This document shows, piece by piece, positions 34,049-42,317 of a stretch of 64,000 bases of DNA. The notes under the pieces were generated by a model. The model was not told where the DNA came from and ran no database searches. It was given only the letters and a program-made list of their open reading frames with translations. The DNA lies in contig CAKQYS010000001.1 in assembly GCA_934293375.1 (NCBI GenBank), positions 124,001 through 188,000 of the forward strand, given 5' to 3'. This DNA comes from an uncultured Lachnospiraceae bacterium. Lineage in GTDB: Bacteria; Bacillota; Clostridia; Lachnospirales; Lachnospiraceae. The stretch's first letter is position 1; each line of letters begins with the position of its first letter. Made by a program: the position numbers and the translations under genes.

Positions 34049-34390
34049 GGGGTTGTACTGGTTTCGACGGGGATTTAGAAGTAATGGAAGCCATCCGTGG
34101 ACTGTGACCACGCTAAAACACAGAATTAAATTTAAACGCAGACGAAAAGTTAGCGTACGCTGCCTAATGGCAGCTGTCTGATCTAGAGTTCCCACACTTT
34201 AGAACCCAGGCATCATCTTTGTGGGGACCTTCGCTGCTTAAGCTTTGCGGCAGTGGAAGAATCATGAAGCTACTTTTGTATCGAGTTTGTTAGTGAGCGG
34301 GATATGAGGGGAATAAATAGTCACTGACTGTGATGGGAGATGCCGTTATGGAAGAGTTTTCGGACGCGGGTTCGATTCCCGCCAGCTCCA
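34049..34390 (+). ncRNA. ssrA: Transfer-messenger RNA (tmRNA, 10Sa RNA)
   Basis: A 342-base RNA that rescues stalled ribosomes by acting first as tRNA-Ala and then as a short message. The 5' end GGGGTTGTACTGGTTTCGACGG and the 3' end TTCGATTCCCGCCAGCTCCA are the diagnostic tRNA-like halves; the 3' CCA is encoded. The acceptor pairing GGGGTTG with CAGCTCC includes two G-U pairs. The tag-coding frame ends in NADEKLAYAA followed by TAA (34166 region), giving the usual hydrophobic proteolysis tag. The exact resume codon is not clear because the frame opens after a TAA with no obvious Ala codon. smpB lies upstream. Confidence 0.96.
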
Positions 34391-34398
34391 TTTTGAAG

Positions 34399-34423
34399 AA
34401 GCCTTGTGTATACAAGGCTTTCT
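34399..34423 (+). terminator. Terminator after tmRNA
   Basis: AAGCCTTGT (34399-34407) and ACAAGGCTT (34412-34420) form a perfect 9-bp stem with a GTAT loop, followed by TTCTT. Confidence 0.8.
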
Positions 34424-34451
34424 TACTATAATCAAATAAGGGGATATCGAG

Positions 34452-34946
34452 ATGAAGAAGTTATTGATAGTGGGAATTATAATAATATACAGTGTGATGC
34501 TGACCGGATGTGGAGCGGAGGATCAGGCAAAATTGGATGTGTATCAGTATCTGAATCAGGATGTGAAGCCAATAAGTCAGAAACATAATGATGCGATTGC
34601 AAAATATAACGCATATATGGATTCTGAAGACAGTGATTCTACAGAACTTCTGGATAGTATTGAACATGATATTCTTCCGGCTATGGAGCAGGTAAAGACA
34701 GAGATTACGGCATTGCACTATAAATCATCAGATGTGAATGCTTATGTCGAGGAATACAAGAATGCGGTAGATATGGAGATTGCGGCCTTGCAGGCAATTG
34801 CAGGTGCAGTAGAGCAAAAGAGTGAGGATGGACTGTCAAAGGCAAATGACCAGATATCGCAGGCGATGCAGGCAATGGATACATATCAGACACATATTCG
34901 TACAATGGCGGCTGGTTATGGCATTACGCTGGTGAATAAGGATTGA
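34452..34946 (+). CDS. Putative lipoprotein, unknown function
   Basis: A 164-residue protein with a lipoprotein signal: basic start MKK, hydrophobic core LLIVGIIIIYSVM and lipobox LTGC with the modified Cys at residue 20. The mature part is helical and acidic (SEDSDSTELLDSIEHDILPAMEQVKTEITALH) and carries no motif I can name; the pattern of heptads suggests a helical bundle. It would be anchored to the outer face of the membrane. AGGGGATATCGAG precedes ATG 34452. The next gene, 22 bases downstream, encodes a tail-anchored-like protein and may be co-expressed. Confidence 0.8.
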   Translation: MKKLLIVGIIIIYSVMLTGCGAEDQAKLDVYQYLNQDVKPISQKHNDAIAKYNAYMDSEDSDSTELLDSIEHDILPAMEQVKTEITALHYKSSDVNAYVEEYKNAVDMEIAALQAIAGAVEQKSEDGLSKANDQISQAMQAMDTYQTHIRTMAAGYGITLVNKD

Positions 34947-34968
34947 TTTCGGAACAGGGGTGACAAGT

Positions 34969-35556
34969 ATGCAGAATGAAGAGTTGTGTGTAGAGGGATT
35001 CTGCTTTGAAAACGAAGAGACTGCAAAGCAGGCACAAAAGGAATACACCTATATTGAAAAGATGCAGGACAAGGTTTCAAAGTTAAGCCCGGATGACCTG
35101 AAAGAATTCTATCATAAAATGATTGAAAAACAGATATTTTCAACCCAGATAGGATATACATATCTATATGAAATCAGAAGTACATTGGTAGATCAGCTTG
35201 GATTTGCAGATGCTGAGATTGACAGCATTACGATATCACAGCCGGAACATATATCCAAGGACGCCCGGACAATACAGGAACACGCAGACAGTGAGATCAT
35301 AGCCTTGAAGCGTTCGAAAAATCTGTTTGCGGCAGCGACAGTTGTGCTTGCAGCTGTGATTGCAGGTATTTTTATCATGCTTGCCACAAATCAGAATATT
35401 GGATATGTTAATACAGAAAATAAAATATTAGACAAATATTCACAATGGGCTGAGGAATTAGATGCAAGAGAACAGGCACTTGATGAAAGAGAACAGGAAC
35501 TTAACGGACAGAGTACAACAAGTACACAAGGTGAGTCGATCGATGTGCAGGAATAA
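34969..35556 (+). CDS. Membrane protein with C-terminal coiled coil, unknown function
   Basis: A 195-residue protein. Residues 1-115 are soluble and helical, with CFENEETAKQAQKEYTYIEKMQDKVSKLSPDDLKEFYHKMI. One membrane helix follows (NLFAAATVVLAAVIAGIFIMLAT, about residues 119-141). The C-terminal part has a heptad stretch, WAEELDAREQALDEREQELNG. I do not recognise the family. The open frame begins with GTG at 34960, but AGGGG lies 8 bases before ATG 34969, the preferred start. It is placed between a lipoprotein gene and a two-component system, which hints at a surface or stress role, without proof. Confidence 0.75.
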   Translation: MQNEELCVEGFCFENEETAKQAQKEYTYIEKMQDKVSKLSPDDLKEFYHKMIEKQIFSTQIGYTYLYEIRSTLVDQLGFADAEIDSITISQPEHISKDARTIQEHADSEIIALKRSKNLFAAATVVLAAVIAGIFIMLATNQNIGYVNTENKILDKYSQWAEELDAREQALDEREQELNGQSTTSTQGESIDVQE

Positions 35557-35641
35557 CATTGGTATCATTCACAAAATGACCATATCTGTGTGATATGATA
35601 CATATAGTGATTAGGATGAATACATGATATGGAGGTAGAAG

Positions 35642-36322
35642 ATGGATCAGATTAAGATTTTGGTAGTGGATGATGAGAGCAGAATGCGCAAACTTGTCAG
35701 AGACTTTCTTGTAAAAAGCGGTTATGAAGTACTGGAAGCGGACAATGGTGAAGCAGCGATTGATCTTTTTATGGAGCATAAAGATATTGCGTTGATCGTG
35801 CTGGATGTAATGATGCCCAAAATGGATGGCTGGGAGGTGTGCCGGGAGATCAGGAAGGACTCCAAGGTACCGATCATTATGCTGACTGCACGCGGTGACG
35901 AAAGAGATGAGCTGCTTGGCTTTGAATTAGGGGTCGATGAATACATTACAAAACCGTTCAGCCCTAAGATTCTTGTGGCAAGAATAGAAGCAATCCTAAG
36001 ACGTACTACAGGTGTGGACAAAACAGATATTATACAGGCGGGAGATATCACACTGGATATTGCTGCACACGAAGTCAGAATCGGTGATCAAACAATAGAA
36101 CTTAGTTTTAAAGAGTTTGAACTGTTACAGTATTTTGTATCAAACCAAGGCGTTGCATTATCAAGAGAGAAGATTCTGAATAATGTATGGAATTATGATT
36201 ATTTTGGAGATGCAAGAACAATAGATACCCATGTCAAGAAGCTTCGTAATAAACTTGGAGATAAGGGAGATTATATTAAAACAATCTGGGGTATGGGATA
36301 CAAGTTCGAGGTGGTTTCGTGA
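35642..36322 (+). CDS. OmpR/PhoB-family response regulator
   Basis: A 226-residue regulator. The receiver domain has the acidic pair DDE at residues 10-12, the phosphorylated D55 in VLDVMMPKMDG, the Thr/Ser in MLTARG and the Lys in ITKPFSP. The C-terminal winged helix (residues ~130-226) reads FKEFELLQYFVSNQGVALSREKILNNVW and DTHVKKLRNKLGDKGDYIKTIWGMGYKFE. GGAGG is 7 bases before ATG 35642. The sensor kinase gene overlaps its end by 4 bases. The signal and target genes are not known; neighbouring lipoproteins are candidates. Confidence 0.95.
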   Translation: MDQIKILVVDDESRMRKLVRDFLVKSGYEVLEADNGEAAIDLFMEHKDIALIVLDVMMPKMDGWEVCREIRKDSKVPIIMLTARGDERDELLGFELGVDEYITKPFSPKILVARIEAILRRTTGVDKTDIIQAGDITLDIAAHEVRIGDQTIELSFKEFELLQYFVSNQGVALSREKILNNVWNYDYFGDARTIDTHVKKLRNKLGDKGDYIKTIWGMGYKFEVVS

Positions 36323-37839
36323 AACATTCAATTCGTTTCAAATTGGCATTGTTGTTAGTGGTGCTGATGTTTATAACAATTACATTGACGACTGCAATAT
36401 CGCATAGTTATATGCAGACTTATTTTGAACATCTGATGCAGAAGTCATTGGTTCATACATTTTCGAAGCTGGAGACATCCCTTACAGATGACAGCAGTGA
36501 CTCGGATATCAAACAGGCGTTGTCATCTGCAAGTGTAGATTCAAATGATGCCAGTATTCTTATGATTGATAAAATAAATGGTACGACTTATACAACTGCA
36601 AATGAAGAGGGTCGTATGAAGGATAGTCTGTACTTACTTGCAAAGCTGATTTTGAACCAGGAGGGATTGGACTCCAATACATCTGGACAGGAGCATGCTG
36701 ATGGTGTAGAGTCGGGACAGGCAGGGAGTGGACATTATCTGATTCAGCAGAATCATGATAATCGTCTGAATGCAGATTATTATGATCTCTTAGGACAGAT
36801 TGGAGACCGGTATTATGTATCGGTGCGTCGGTCTGTCTCTTTTGTAGACGAAAGTGTGGATGCTGCGACACATGTATTTACTGTAGTGGGAGTGTTTATG
36901 ACATTGATCGGATCTCTTGCAATGCTGGTTGTTGCGAGCCAGTTTACAAAGCCGATTCATAATATGGCTCAGGTAGCCGTTAAGATGCAGGAACTGGATT
37001 TTGATGCCAAGGTTTTGGTGCATGGAAAAGACGAGATCAGTGCACTTGGAAATGCAATGAATGATCTGTCGTCAAGATTGGAAAATACAATCAGTGAGCT
37101 CAAATCTGCCAACATGGAACTAAGTGAGGATATCCTGAAAAAAGAAGAAGTAGACGAGATGCGCAAGGATTTTCTGGCACATGTATCACACGAATTAAAG
37201 ACACCGATTGCTTTGATCCAGGGATATGCCGAGGGCTTGAAAGAGAATATTTCAGATGATCAGGAGAGCCGTGATTTTTATTGCGAGGTCATTATGGACG
37301 AGGCAAACAAAATGAATATCATGGTAAAGAAGCTGCTCTCATTAAACGAACTGGAATTTGGAAATAATAAGCTGGATGTCCAACGGTTTGATATTGTTTC
37401 GCTTGTGAATAATATCATCCAGTCATCCTCTATTTTGCTACAGGGTTTTGACGGAGAATTGCAGGTTGAACAGCATGATCCGATCTATGTGTGGGCGGAT
37501 GAATACCGGATCAGTGAGGTGATCACGAACTATCTGACAAATGCGATTCACTATGTTTCACCAAAGGGCGAGATCCGGATACAGTATTTTCTGGAGGATA
37601 AGCAGGTAAAAGTTCAGGTGTTTAATACAGAAGAGCCATTGCCGCAGGAAGAATTGGATAAGTTATGGATCAAATTCTACAAAGTGGATAAGGCAAGGAC
37701 GAGAGAGTATGGTGGCAGTGGGATTGGATTGTCTATTGTGGCTGCCACAATGGAAGCACACAATAAAGCATATGGTGTTGAGAATGTGGAAGGTGGAATT
37801 GCATTTTATTTCTGCCTGGATACAGATACTTCTTGCTGA
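36319..37839 (+). CDS. Membrane sensor histidine kinase
   Basis: A 506-residue kinase paired with the preceding regulator. The start is GTG 36319, coupled through a GTGA overlap. Two membrane helices (residues ~7-28 and ~187-210) enclose an extracytoplasmic sensor of about 155 residues that is rich in Ser, Asp and Gly. HAMP follows. The phosphorylated His is H291 in AHVSHELKTPIALIQGYAEGL. The N box reads SEVITNYLTNAIHYV and the G box GGSGIGLSIV. All catalytic motifs are intact. The signal cannot be read from the sensor sequence, although this kinase type often senses envelope stress in Firmicutes. Confidence 0.94.
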   Translation: MKHSIRFKLALLLVVLMFITITLTTAISHSYMQTYFEHLMQKSLVHTFSKLETSLTDDSSDSDIKQALSSASVDSNDASILMIDKINGTTYTTANEEGRMKDSLYLLAKLILNQEGLDSNTSGQEHADGVESGQAGSGHYLIQQNHDNRLNADYYDLLGQIGDRYYVSVRRSVSFVDESVDAATHVFTVVGVFMTLIGSLAMLVVASQFTKPIHNMAQVAVKMQELDFDAKVLVHGKDEISALGNAMNDLSSRLENTISELKSANMELSEDILKKEEVDEMRKDFLAHVSHELKTPIALIQGYAEGLKENISDDQESRDFYCEVIMDEANKMNIMVKKLLSLNELEFGNNKLDVQRFDIVSLVNNIIQSSSILLQGFDGELQVEQHDPIYVWADEYRISEVITNYLTNAIHYVSPKGEIRIQYFLEDKQVKVQVFNTEEPLPQEELDKLWIKFYKVDKARTREYGGSGIGLSIVAATMEAHNKAYGVENVEGGIAFYFCLDTDTSC

Positions 37840-37895
37840 TGGAGACATTTAATGCTAAAATATATATAGCTGAGTGTGAATGAAGGGGTACGGCT

Positions 37896-38660
37896 ATGAA
37901 CAAAAAAAAGATAACAGTATTGTGTGCTTTGATAATATTTTCAATCACTTTGACAGGTTGTTCGAAGGTGATCGATCTGACAGACGATGAGAATCGTGCA
38001 ATTGCAGAGTACTGTGCAGAACTGCTGTTAAAATATGCGGCGGGCTATGATGATAAATATTATGAAGGAAAAGATGCGGATACGACACCGGATATGACGA
38101 CAGAAGAGATCGTTACGACACAGGAGACGGTTACAACACAGGAATCCGCACAGACCACGACACAGGTGGCAGTTGATCAGACAGAGGCGACAACAACACA
38201 GCCGCAGACAACTGCACCTGCGGAACAGACATATGAAACGGATGTTGCGAAGATTCTGGGTATTGATAAGGTATCAATTTCATATCAGTCATTTCAGATT
38301 ACAGACAGATATCCATCCAGAAACAAGGATGGAGAGCTGATTTATTTAGAAGCATCTGAAGGAATGAAACTAATCGTAGCACAGTTTAGTGTGAATAATC
38401 TTACAACTGAACAGGTGAAACTTGATCTGCTGTCTATGGATGCATCGTATCGCATTGTTATGAATCAGACAAAGTCTGCCAAGTCTATGTTGACGATCCT
38501 AATGGATGATCTGTCTACCTATGAGGCGACTTTGGCAGCTTCTGCGAGCGAAGAGGCTGTTTTGGTATTTCAGATTGCGGATAATCTGGTAGATCAGATC
38601 AAGACTTTGGATGTGAAGGTTATTTATGGTGAGCATGAGGGAATGATCAAGCTGCAGTAG
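37896..38660 (+). CDS. Putative lipoprotein with Thr/Gln-rich linker
   Basis: A 254-residue lipoprotein. The signal MNKKKITVLCALIIFSITLTGC has lipobox LTGC with the Cys at residue 22. A short helical region follows. Then comes a ~55-residue linker made largely of Thr, Gln and Glu (TTEEIVTTQETVTTQESAQT and on). The C-terminal ~130 residues form a beta-rich domain that resembles the DUF4352-like immunoglobulin fold often found on Gram-positive lipoproteins (MKLIVAQFSVNNLTTEQVKLD). AAGGGG lies upstream of ATG 37896, 56 bases after the kinase gene, so it may be regulated by or sense with that system. The function is unknown. Confidence 0.8.
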   Translation: MNKKKITVLCALIIFSITLTGCSKVIDLTDDENRAIAEYCAELLLKYAAGYDDKYYEGKDADTTPDMTTEEIVTTQETVTTQESAQTTTQVAVDQTEATTTQPQTTAPAEQTYETDVAKILGIDKVSISYQSFQITDRYPSRNKDGELIYLEASEGMKLIVAQFSVNNLTTEQVKLDLLSMDASYRIVMNQTKSAKSMLTILMDDLSTYEATLAASASEEAVLVFQIADNLVDQIKTLDVKVIYGEHEGMIKLQ

Positions 38661-38687
38661 AGCTGCGGTATAGAGGAGGTTACATAT

Positions 38688-39605
38688 ATGGATACTAATA
38701 TTTTATTAGAGAGCGGTACAAATGAGCTGGAGATCCTGGAGTTTGTAATAGAGGGAAAGCATTATGGCATTAATGTTGCTAAAGTCAGAGAAATCCTTCC
38801 GATACAGGATATTACACCGATCCCGAATTCACATCCTTGTATTGAAGGCATTTTCATGCCGCGTGATACAATCATTACTGTGATCAATCTGATTCGGACG
38901 CTTGGATTTGGAGACGGAGATCCATTAGGTAACGATATGCTGATCGTTACGAATTTTAATAATCTGAATATCGCATTTATAGTAAGTAAGGTAATCGGTA
39001 TTCATCGTGTATCATGGACGGATATAGTTAAGCCGGATGCGACGGTCAATACCCCGGGTTCTGCGGTTGCAACAGGTATTATCAAGCATATGGATAATCT
39101 GGTGATCGTATTAGATTTTGAGAAGATTGTGGAGGATATCTGTCCGGAGACAGGGCTTCGTATTTCTGAGCTTGATGAGCTGGGCGAGCGTGAGAGAAAC
39201 ACGGTTCCTATTCTGATTGCAGAGGATTCCCCGTTGCTTACTACATTGATCCATGATGCATTGACTAAGGCCGGATACACGAATCTGACAATGACGGCAA
39301 ATGGACAGGAAGCGTGGGATAAGTTGTGTACATTAAAGAAAAATAATGGTGTAGATTATGGCTGTAAGCTGTTGATCACGGATATTGAGATGCCAATGAT
39401 GGATGGACACAGGCTGATCAAATTGATCAGGGAAGATAATGCTCTGGCACATATACCGATCGTTGTATTTTCCTCACTGATCAATGAAGATATGCGAAGA
39501 AAGGGAGAAAAGCTGGGAGCTGACCGTCAGATATCAAAGCCGGAGATAGGACAGCTTGTATCTATTATTGATGAACTTGTACAGAACATGGGAACGAATA
39601 AATAA
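38688..39605 (+). CDS. cheV: Chemotaxis coupling protein CheV (CheW-receiver fusion)
   Basis: A 305-residue protein. Residues 1-165 form a CheW-like scaffold domain (EFVIEGKHYGINVAKVREILPIQDITPIPNSHPCIEGIFMPRDTII), and residues ~180-300 a receiver with acidic pair EDS, phosphorylated D232 in LLITDIEMPMMDG and Lys in ISKPEIG. This is the CheV architecture, which couples receptors to CheA and tunes adaptation. No other chemotaxis or flagellar gene is seen here, so whether the cell is motile is open; in non-motile clostridia CheV-like proteins may serve other signalling. GAGGAGG is 9 bases before ATG 38688. Confidence 0.93.
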   Translation: MDTNILLESGTNELEILEFVIEGKHYGINVAKVREILPIQDITPIPNSHPCIEGIFMPRDTIITVINLIRTLGFGDGDPLGNDMLIVTNFNNLNIAFIVSKVIGIHRVSWTDIVKPDATVNTPGSAVATGIIKHMDNLVIVLDFEKIVEDICPETGLRISELDELGERERNTVPILIAEDSPLLTTLIHDALTKAGYTNLTMTANGQEAWDKLCTLKKNNGVDYGCKLLITDIEMPMMDGHRLIKLIREDNALAHIPIVVFSSLINEDMRRKGEKLGADRQISKPEIGQLVSIIDELVQNMGTNK

Positions 39606-39614
39606 TGACATAAT

Positions 39615-39644
39615 AAAAAGATGGGAAGAATCCCATCTTTTTAT
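39615..39644. terminator. Bidirectional terminator between cheV and the DUF6465 gene
   Basis: AAAAAGATGGGA (39615-39626) and TCCCATCTTTTT (39631-39642) form a perfect 12-bp stem with an AGAA loop, with T-rich tails in both directions. It can end both convergent genes. Confidence 0.9.
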
Positions 39645-39653
39645 TTTATGCTG

Positions 39654-39848
39654 CTATAAATTGATCATATCTTCGATATCATCATTAAATACGCAGTAGA
39701 CTGCGTTTTCTTCAGGCTTCATATATAGCTGTAAGGTCTCGAGTGCTGCACCGTTACCGATCTTTTTCCAAAGTTCCTTAGCTTGTGCAACAATACTATC
39801 CTGAAGAATCTGCTTTTCCTGAAACTCCAAGTATACGCTGGACTTCAT
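39654..39848 (-). CDS. DUF6465-family small protein
   Basis: A 64-residue protein, MKSSVYLEFQEKQILQDSIVAQAKELWKK ... ETLQLYMKPEENAVYCVFNDD. The arrangement of an N-terminal K-x-x-V-Y-x-E/Q-F strand, a middle helix and a C-terminal LYxKPEE-x-AVYxVxN strand matches the DUF6465 family that is common in Lachnospiraceae. Its role is unknown. GGAGTGATATT precedes ATG 39848 on the minus strand. It is the only gene on that strand for 16 kb on either side, and has its own promoter and a shared terminator with cheV. Confidence 0.82.
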   Translation of the reverse strand: MKSSVYLEFQEKQILQDSIVAQAKELWKKIGNGAALETLQLYMKPEENAVYCVFNDDIEDMINL

Positions 39849-39903
39849 AATATCACTCCAATCTAAAAGGTATTATGTGATGTTGATAGTATCTCTTAAC
39901 CAC

Positions 39904-39932
39904 ACTATACTAAATCTTGAATTGAATTGCAA
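39904..39932 (-). promoter_or_regulatory. Predicted promoter of the DUF6465 gene
   Basis: On the minus strand TTGCAA (39932-39927), 17 bases, TATAGT (39909-39904). Confidence 0.65.
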
Positions 39933-39959
39933 GAGACAAAAACAAAATCTTTCATTTGC

Positions 39960-39988
39960 TTGTGAAATATGTGCAGATATGATATTAT
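39960..39988 (+). promoter_or_regulatory. Predicted promoter of the acidic membrane protein gene
   Basis: TTGTGA (39960-39965), 17 bases, TATTAT (39983-39988), divergent from the DUF6465 promoter. Confidence 0.6.
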
Positions 39989-40037
39989 GAAATGACAAGT
40001 GTACAGATTTCGTGAATCTGATACTGGAGGTGGCAAT

Positions 40038-41675
40038 ATGGATGAGAATTATCTCGATAGTTTGTTAAATGAGATTTCTCTGGACAATGAAATAGAAACA
40101 TCAGAAAAGACAAAGTCAAAACGGCCGGATAAGGCTGCACAGAGTACGGTGGCATTTGATCATGATATATCAGAAGATTCTAAGACTCAGTTATCTTCCG
40201 GGGATGATATTTCAGGCGCTTCGGAATTTGATGAATTAGATGAGCTTGATAAGATGGCTGATTACGATTTTTCAGATCTGGATTTCGATGATTTAGATTT
40301 TGATGATCTGGATATGCTCAATACGAAATCAAAAGAGAAGGAGCCACAGATTCATGAAGCCTTCAAACCATCGGAAGAACCGGTCGGAAATGCAGATAGT
40401 AATCAGGACATGAATCTCGATAATCTTGCAATCGACGATGCATTTTTTGATACATACAAGCAGGAAGATCAATCAAAGACGGCAATGTCGGATAGTGAAC
40501 AGCAGCCAAAGCAGGATATCCCGGAATCAAACACAGATATTGAACCGGAAAATGATGCAAATATGGATACAGATGATTTCCTTTCAAATTTTTCTCAATT
40601 CGAGGATAATTTAAGCGAAGTACAAGCTGCTGCACCTATATCTAAACCGGAGGATAAGACCGGTACACCGGCGGTTTCTGATATGCGTGAATCAATCCCA
40701 GAGCCGGAGGGAGATTTAGATGAATTGTTATCTATGCTCGGAATTGAGGATGAAGACAAGAGCATGTCCGACAATGAGGAACAGAAGGATACAGATCAGC
40801 TGGAGGTGCCGGATAAACAGGAAGAGGTGTCAGAGCATGCTTTTTCGGAGGATCTGAACGATATACTGGAGATGCCGGAGGATGCCGCTCCGAAGCAACA
40901 TCCGTTATTGCAGCTTTTGTTTGGTTCCGATGAGGAAGAGGAACCGGAGATGTCCGAAGAGGAACTGGCTGCGATCAAAGCAGAAAAAAAGGCGAAACGA
41001 GATGCTAAGAAGGCAGAGAAAAAGGCAAAGGCTGATGAAAAGAAAGCTGCAAAGAGCGCGAAAGATGCCGCTGCGGATTCAGAAAAAGCGGCCAAAAAGG
41101 CATTAAAAGCTGCGAAGCGAAAGAAGGAAAATGAGGCTGCAGAACCGGAAAAGAAATTAAATAAACATGCGGTTATCATTGTATTTGTTTTTTTTGCGAC
41201 CATACTTGCTGTGGTTGTGCTAGGCACAAATACATTTAACTATAAGCTGGTGATCCGGAAAGCTGCGAATTATTTTGAGCGGCAGAAATACCATATGGCA
41301 TATGATGAGATTGCCGGTGTTGATGTTAAGAAAGAAGATAAGACGTTAGAGGATAAGATTTATACAGTGATGTATGTGGAGCGGCTTTATGAATCTTACG
41401 ATATCAATGCTAGGCTTGGACGCATGGATAAAGCATTGGATTGTCTGCTTAGAGGACTGGTCAAATACGATGAACATTATGCAGAAGCACAAGAATTGGG
41501 GATCGTAGCGGATATAGACAGCAGTCGTGCGAAGATTACAGATGCATTGCAGAGTGTATATGGTTTGTCTGTAGAGGATGGGTATGCTATTTTAGCATTG
41601 GACAATCGAAGTTATTGGGAACGCTTACAGCAATATGTGCAGCCGTCAGCAGATGAGTCAATTGTGTTAGATTGA
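40038..41675 (+). CDS. Acidic membrane protein with Lys/Ala-rich segment
   Basis: A 545-residue protein of unknown function. Residues 1-300 are low-complexity and very acidic, with repeats such as DFSDLDFDDLDFDDLDML. Residues ~310-375 switch to a strongly basic Lys/Ala-rich helix (EKKAKRDAKKAEKKAKADEK). A single membrane helix follows (about 377-397, AVIIVFVFFATILAVVVLG). The last ~148 residues form a compact helical domain (KAANYFERQKYHMAYDEIAG ...) that recalls TPR-like folds. The topology would place the acidic part in the cytoplasm and the C-terminal domain outside. The frame is open from 39999, but GGAGG at 40026-40030 fixes ATG 40038. hisH follows 25 bases after its stop. Confidence 0.78.
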   Translation: MDENYLDSLLNEISLDNEIETSEKTKSKRPDKAAQSTVAFDHDISEDSKTQLSSGDDISGASEFDELDELDKMADYDFSDLDFDDLDFDDLDMLNTKSKEKEPQIHEAFKPSEEPVGNADSNQDMNLDNLAIDDAFFDTYKQEDQSKTAMSDSEQQPKQDIPESNTDIEPENDANMDTDDFLSNFSQFEDNLSEVQAAAPISKPEDKTGTPAVSDMRESIPEPEGDLDELLSMLGIEDEDKSMSDNEEQKDTDQLEVPDKQEEVSEHAFSEDLNDILEMPEDAAPKQHPLLQLLFGSDEEEEPEMSEEELAAIKAEKKAKRDAKKAEKKAKADEKKAAKSAKDAAADSEKAAKKALKAAKRKKENEAAEPEKKLNKHAVIIVFVFFATILAVVVLGTNTFNYKLVIRKAANYFERQKYHMAYDEIAGVDVKKEDKTLEDKIYTVMYVERLYESYDINARLGRMDKALDCLLRGLVKYDEHYAEAQELGIVADIDSSRAKITDALQSVYGLSVEDGYAILALDNRSYWERLQQYVQPSADESIVLD

Positions 41676-41700
41676 GTATAGACTGAAAGGATGAGACAAT

Positions 41701-42306
41701 ATGATAGCAATTATCGATTATGATGCAGGAAATATCAAGAGTGTTGAAAAGGCGATGTCCTACCTTGGTCAGGATGTACGGGTAACGAGAGATTATAATG
41801 ATATTGTGTCTGCAAGTCATGTGATTTTACCGGGTGTCGGAAGCTTTGGTGATGCCATGGATAAGCTGACATTGTATGGGCTTGACCGTGCAATTTATGA
41901 TGTTGTGGATCAGAAGACACCTTTTCTTGGTATTTGTCTCGGTCTACAATTGCTCTACGATGAGAGTGAGGAGTCACCGGGGGTGAAGGGACTAGGTGTT
42001 CTGAAAGGGAAAATCGTAAGAATTCCGGATGCTCCGGGATACAAGATCCCGCATATGGGATGGAATTCGTTAGAGATCCGACCAGATGCCCGTTTGTTTC
42101 AGGGAATTGACAATCACGCATATGTGTACTTTGTACATTCTTATTATCTGCAGGCGGAGGATCCTGATGAAGTTGTGGCAACAACTACATATACAACACA
42201 TATCCATGCGTCTGTAGAGCGGGAAAATGTATTTGCGTGTCAGTTTCATCCTGAAAAGAGCAGCAGTGTTGGCTTGAAGATTCTGGACAATTTTGTCCAC
42301 TTATAG
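41701..42306 (+). CDS. hisH: Imidazole glycerol phosphate synthase, glutaminase subunit
   Basis: A 201-residue glutamine amidotransferase that feeds ammonia to HisF. MIAIIDYDAGNIKSVEKAM starts the protein. The nucleophile Cys is in FLGICLGLQLLYDESEE, the PHMGWN segment is present, and the catalytic His-Glu pair is in FACQFHPEKSSSVGLKIL. The length is normal. AAAGGATG precedes ATG 41701. hisF starts 11 bases after its stop. No other histidine genes are next to the pair. Confidence 0.97.
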   Translation: MIAIIDYDAGNIKSVEKAMSYLGQDVRVTRDYNDIVSASHVILPGVGSFGDAMDKLTLYGLDRAIYDVVDQKTPFLGICLGLQLLYDESEESPGVKGLGVLKGKIVRIPDAPGYKIPHMGWNSLEIRPDARLFQGIDNHAYVYFVHSYYLQAEDPDEVVATTTYTTHIHASVERENVFACQFHPEKSSSVGLKILDNFVHL

Positions 42307-42317
42307 GAGGCTTGGAT

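Noticed and set aside
40990..41120. A DNA repeat array (A-rich GCN/AAR units)
   Set aside because: The units are irregular at the DNA level and follow from a Lys/Ala-rich helix in a real protein; not a CRISPR or tandem repeat.
40796..41227. A 143-residue Ala/Ser/Phe-rich frame antisense to the Lys/Ala-rich segment
   Set aside because: The composition is the reverse complement of AAG/GCN codons; no ribosome site or promoter.
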